Source: Planococcus sp. A6
GTDB lineage: Bacteria > Bacillota > Bacilli > Bacillales_A > Planococcaceae
Length of the DNA stretch: 36,840 nucleotides
Assembly: GCF_028823615.1 (NCBI RefSeq)
Contig: NZ_JAPEHT010000017.1
Span: forward strand, 1 to 36,840
Direction: 5' to 3'
Below are positions 36,077-36,840 of this stretch, one piece after another. Position 1 is the stretch's first letter, and each line of letters starts with the position of its first letter. A program made the translations under genes and the position numbers. The notes under the pieces were generated by a model. The model saw only the letters and a program-made list of their open reading frames with translations. It was not told the DNA's origin and did no database searches.

Positions 36077-36493
36077 ATTTTCTATCCATTCAGTTTTTAC
36101 ATCGCCATTTTAATCGCCATCCTGTATTGTGTAGTCTTGTGGATGCTACGAAACTTGAAGAAATTCAGGTTGCCTTTGTTTGTCTACGGGCTTGTGGTGC
36201 AACTTTCGTTTCTCGCGTTCTTTTTTGGGATGAGCCGTTACTTCAGGACCAGTGACAGTGTGAACCGGGATTATTACGATGTCTTTGGGAACGGCCTCGC
36301 GATCTTCTATCTATTGATGGTCGTTCCATTCGTCGTGGCGCTATGGGTGCAGGTCTATAAAGGCGTATGGCGGCTAGAAATCGGCAAGTTTTCCAAAATC
36401 ATCATGGTGGTGTTATTTGTCCTGGTGACTTTAGTAGTCGCATTCGTCGGTTTTTATGCACATATCCTGTTCTACTACGGCTTTGCGCCGTGA
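36077..36493 (+). CDS. Multi-pass membrane protein, start probably upstream at AUU
   Basis: A hydrophobic protein of about 138 aa if begun at ATT 36077, or 118 aa from TTG 36137. No family is recognised. In-frame sequence upstream of the TTG encodes a complete membrane helix (FYPFSFYIAILIAILYCVVLW), and the TTG has no ribosome binding site. GAAGGA at 36062-36067 lies 9 bases before ATT 36077, so initiation there is the better model; no ATG, GTG or TTG occurs in frame upstream of 36137 after the previous stop. That gives four membrane helices. It lies 27 bases after the zinc-ribbon gene. Function unknown. Confidence 0.65.
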   Translation: MFYPFSFYIAILIAILYCVVLWMLRNLKKFRLPLFVYGLVVQLSFLAFFFGMSRYFRTSDSVNRDYYDVFGNGLAIFYLLMVVPFVVALWVQVYKGVWRLEIGKFSKIIMVVLFVLVTLVVAFVGFYAHILFYYGFAP

Positions 36494-36532
36494 TGGCAGG
36501 CCGCGAGCTTTCTTGGAAAAGGGAGAGATGAG

Positions 36533-36808
36533 ATGTTCGGTAAATATTCAATGGGACTCATCGTATTGGGAAGTCTATTGCTCATGTTCAACCGGCTGAT
36601 GTCTGGGTATTCCGAGCCGCTCGCACTTATCGGTTTTCTTTTGCTGTTTGCAGCGGCGGGCGCCGTTTTCTTGGCTGTGTTGAAAAGAGAGCCGGGGCAA
36701 TTGAAGGTTTGGTCGCTCTCTATTTTCTTCGTCATCCTTTTTGTCATCACATGGGCAGAACCCTTCGAAATTTTGCGCCTGATGACGTGGTTGAAAAATA
36801 TTCAATAA
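36533..36808 (+). CDS. Small membrane protein
   Basis: A 91-aa protein with three hydrophobic helices (about 7-22, 30-50 and 58-75) and no recognised family. The ATG at 36533 is preceded by GGGAGAG. It follows the previous gene by 39 bases and is the last of the three-gene operon before a terminator at the window edge. Confidence 0.75.
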   Translation: MFGKYSMGLIVLGSLLLMFNRLMSGYSEPLALIGFLLLFAAAGAVFLAVLKREPGQLKVWSLSIFFVILFVITWAEPFEILRLMTWLKNIQ

Positions 36809-36812
36809 AAAA

Positions 36813-36840
36813 GCGTGGGGCACCGATTCAATCGGTGCCC
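36813..36840 (+). terminator. Terminator cut by the window end
   Basis: GGGCACCGATT and AATCGGTGCCC pair perfectly across one central base (36818-36840), just past the last gene. The expected T-tract lies outside the window. Confidence 0.7.

Overview
The window looks like a chromosomal segment of a Gram-positive Firmicute, most likely Planococcaceae (Planococcus/Planomicrobium type). This is inferred from moderate GC, strong GGAGG-type ribosome binding sites, frequent TTG/GTG starts, U-tailed hairpin terminators, a class III fructose-1,6-bisphosphatase, NhaC, a thermolysin-family protease, sortase-type surface proteins and lipoproteins. No tRNA, rRNA, CRISPR array or intact mobile element was seen.

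Positions 1-13,400 form an accessory-looking stretch with many damaged genes. It holds a GNAT acetyltransferase, an IS1595-like transposase remnant next to an AT-rich orphan, and a Met-rich LPETA surface protein with its own class D sortase. A cyclophilin-like lipoprotein split by one stop codon follows, then a sugar O-acetyltransferase, a divergent SDR/LysR pair, a probably frameshifted metallo-beta-lactamase-fold hydrolase, a PepSY scrap, nhaC, a secreted M4 protease, a deleted msrA and a two-TM channel with a degenerate pore.

Positions 13,400-19,600 hold a second SDR, a large secreted protein made of two tandem His-bearing repeats with an MPSTG-like tail, a MEDS-domain sensor, a GAF-STAS regulator, a small acidic lipoprotein and a cardiolipin synthase that seems to start at AUU.

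Positions 19,700-28,550 are the most striking part. A membrane hybrid histidine kinase (+) faces, tail to tail, a four-gene minus-strand operon. In transcription order the operon encodes an Hpt-REC-GGDEF-REC diguanylate cyclase, a membrane HEAT-repeat protein, a processive GT2 polysaccharide synthase and a single-domain response regulator. Beyond it, a secreted TIM-barrel glycosidase-like protein is preceded by a recognisable c-di-GMP-I (GEMM) riboswitch. Together they suggest a phosphorelay that feeds local c-di-GMP synthesis, membrane polysaccharide production and a c-di-GMP-sensing hydrolase. The signalling connections are inferred.

Positions 28,600-36,840 hold two tandem small membrane paralogues, a peptidase T-like M20 hydrolase, an ESS/GltS-like transporter, a DUF1269 protein, a VLRF1-type release-factor homologue, fbp, and a closing operon of a zinc-ribbon membrane protein and two small membrane proteins, the first of which may also lack a canonical start codon.
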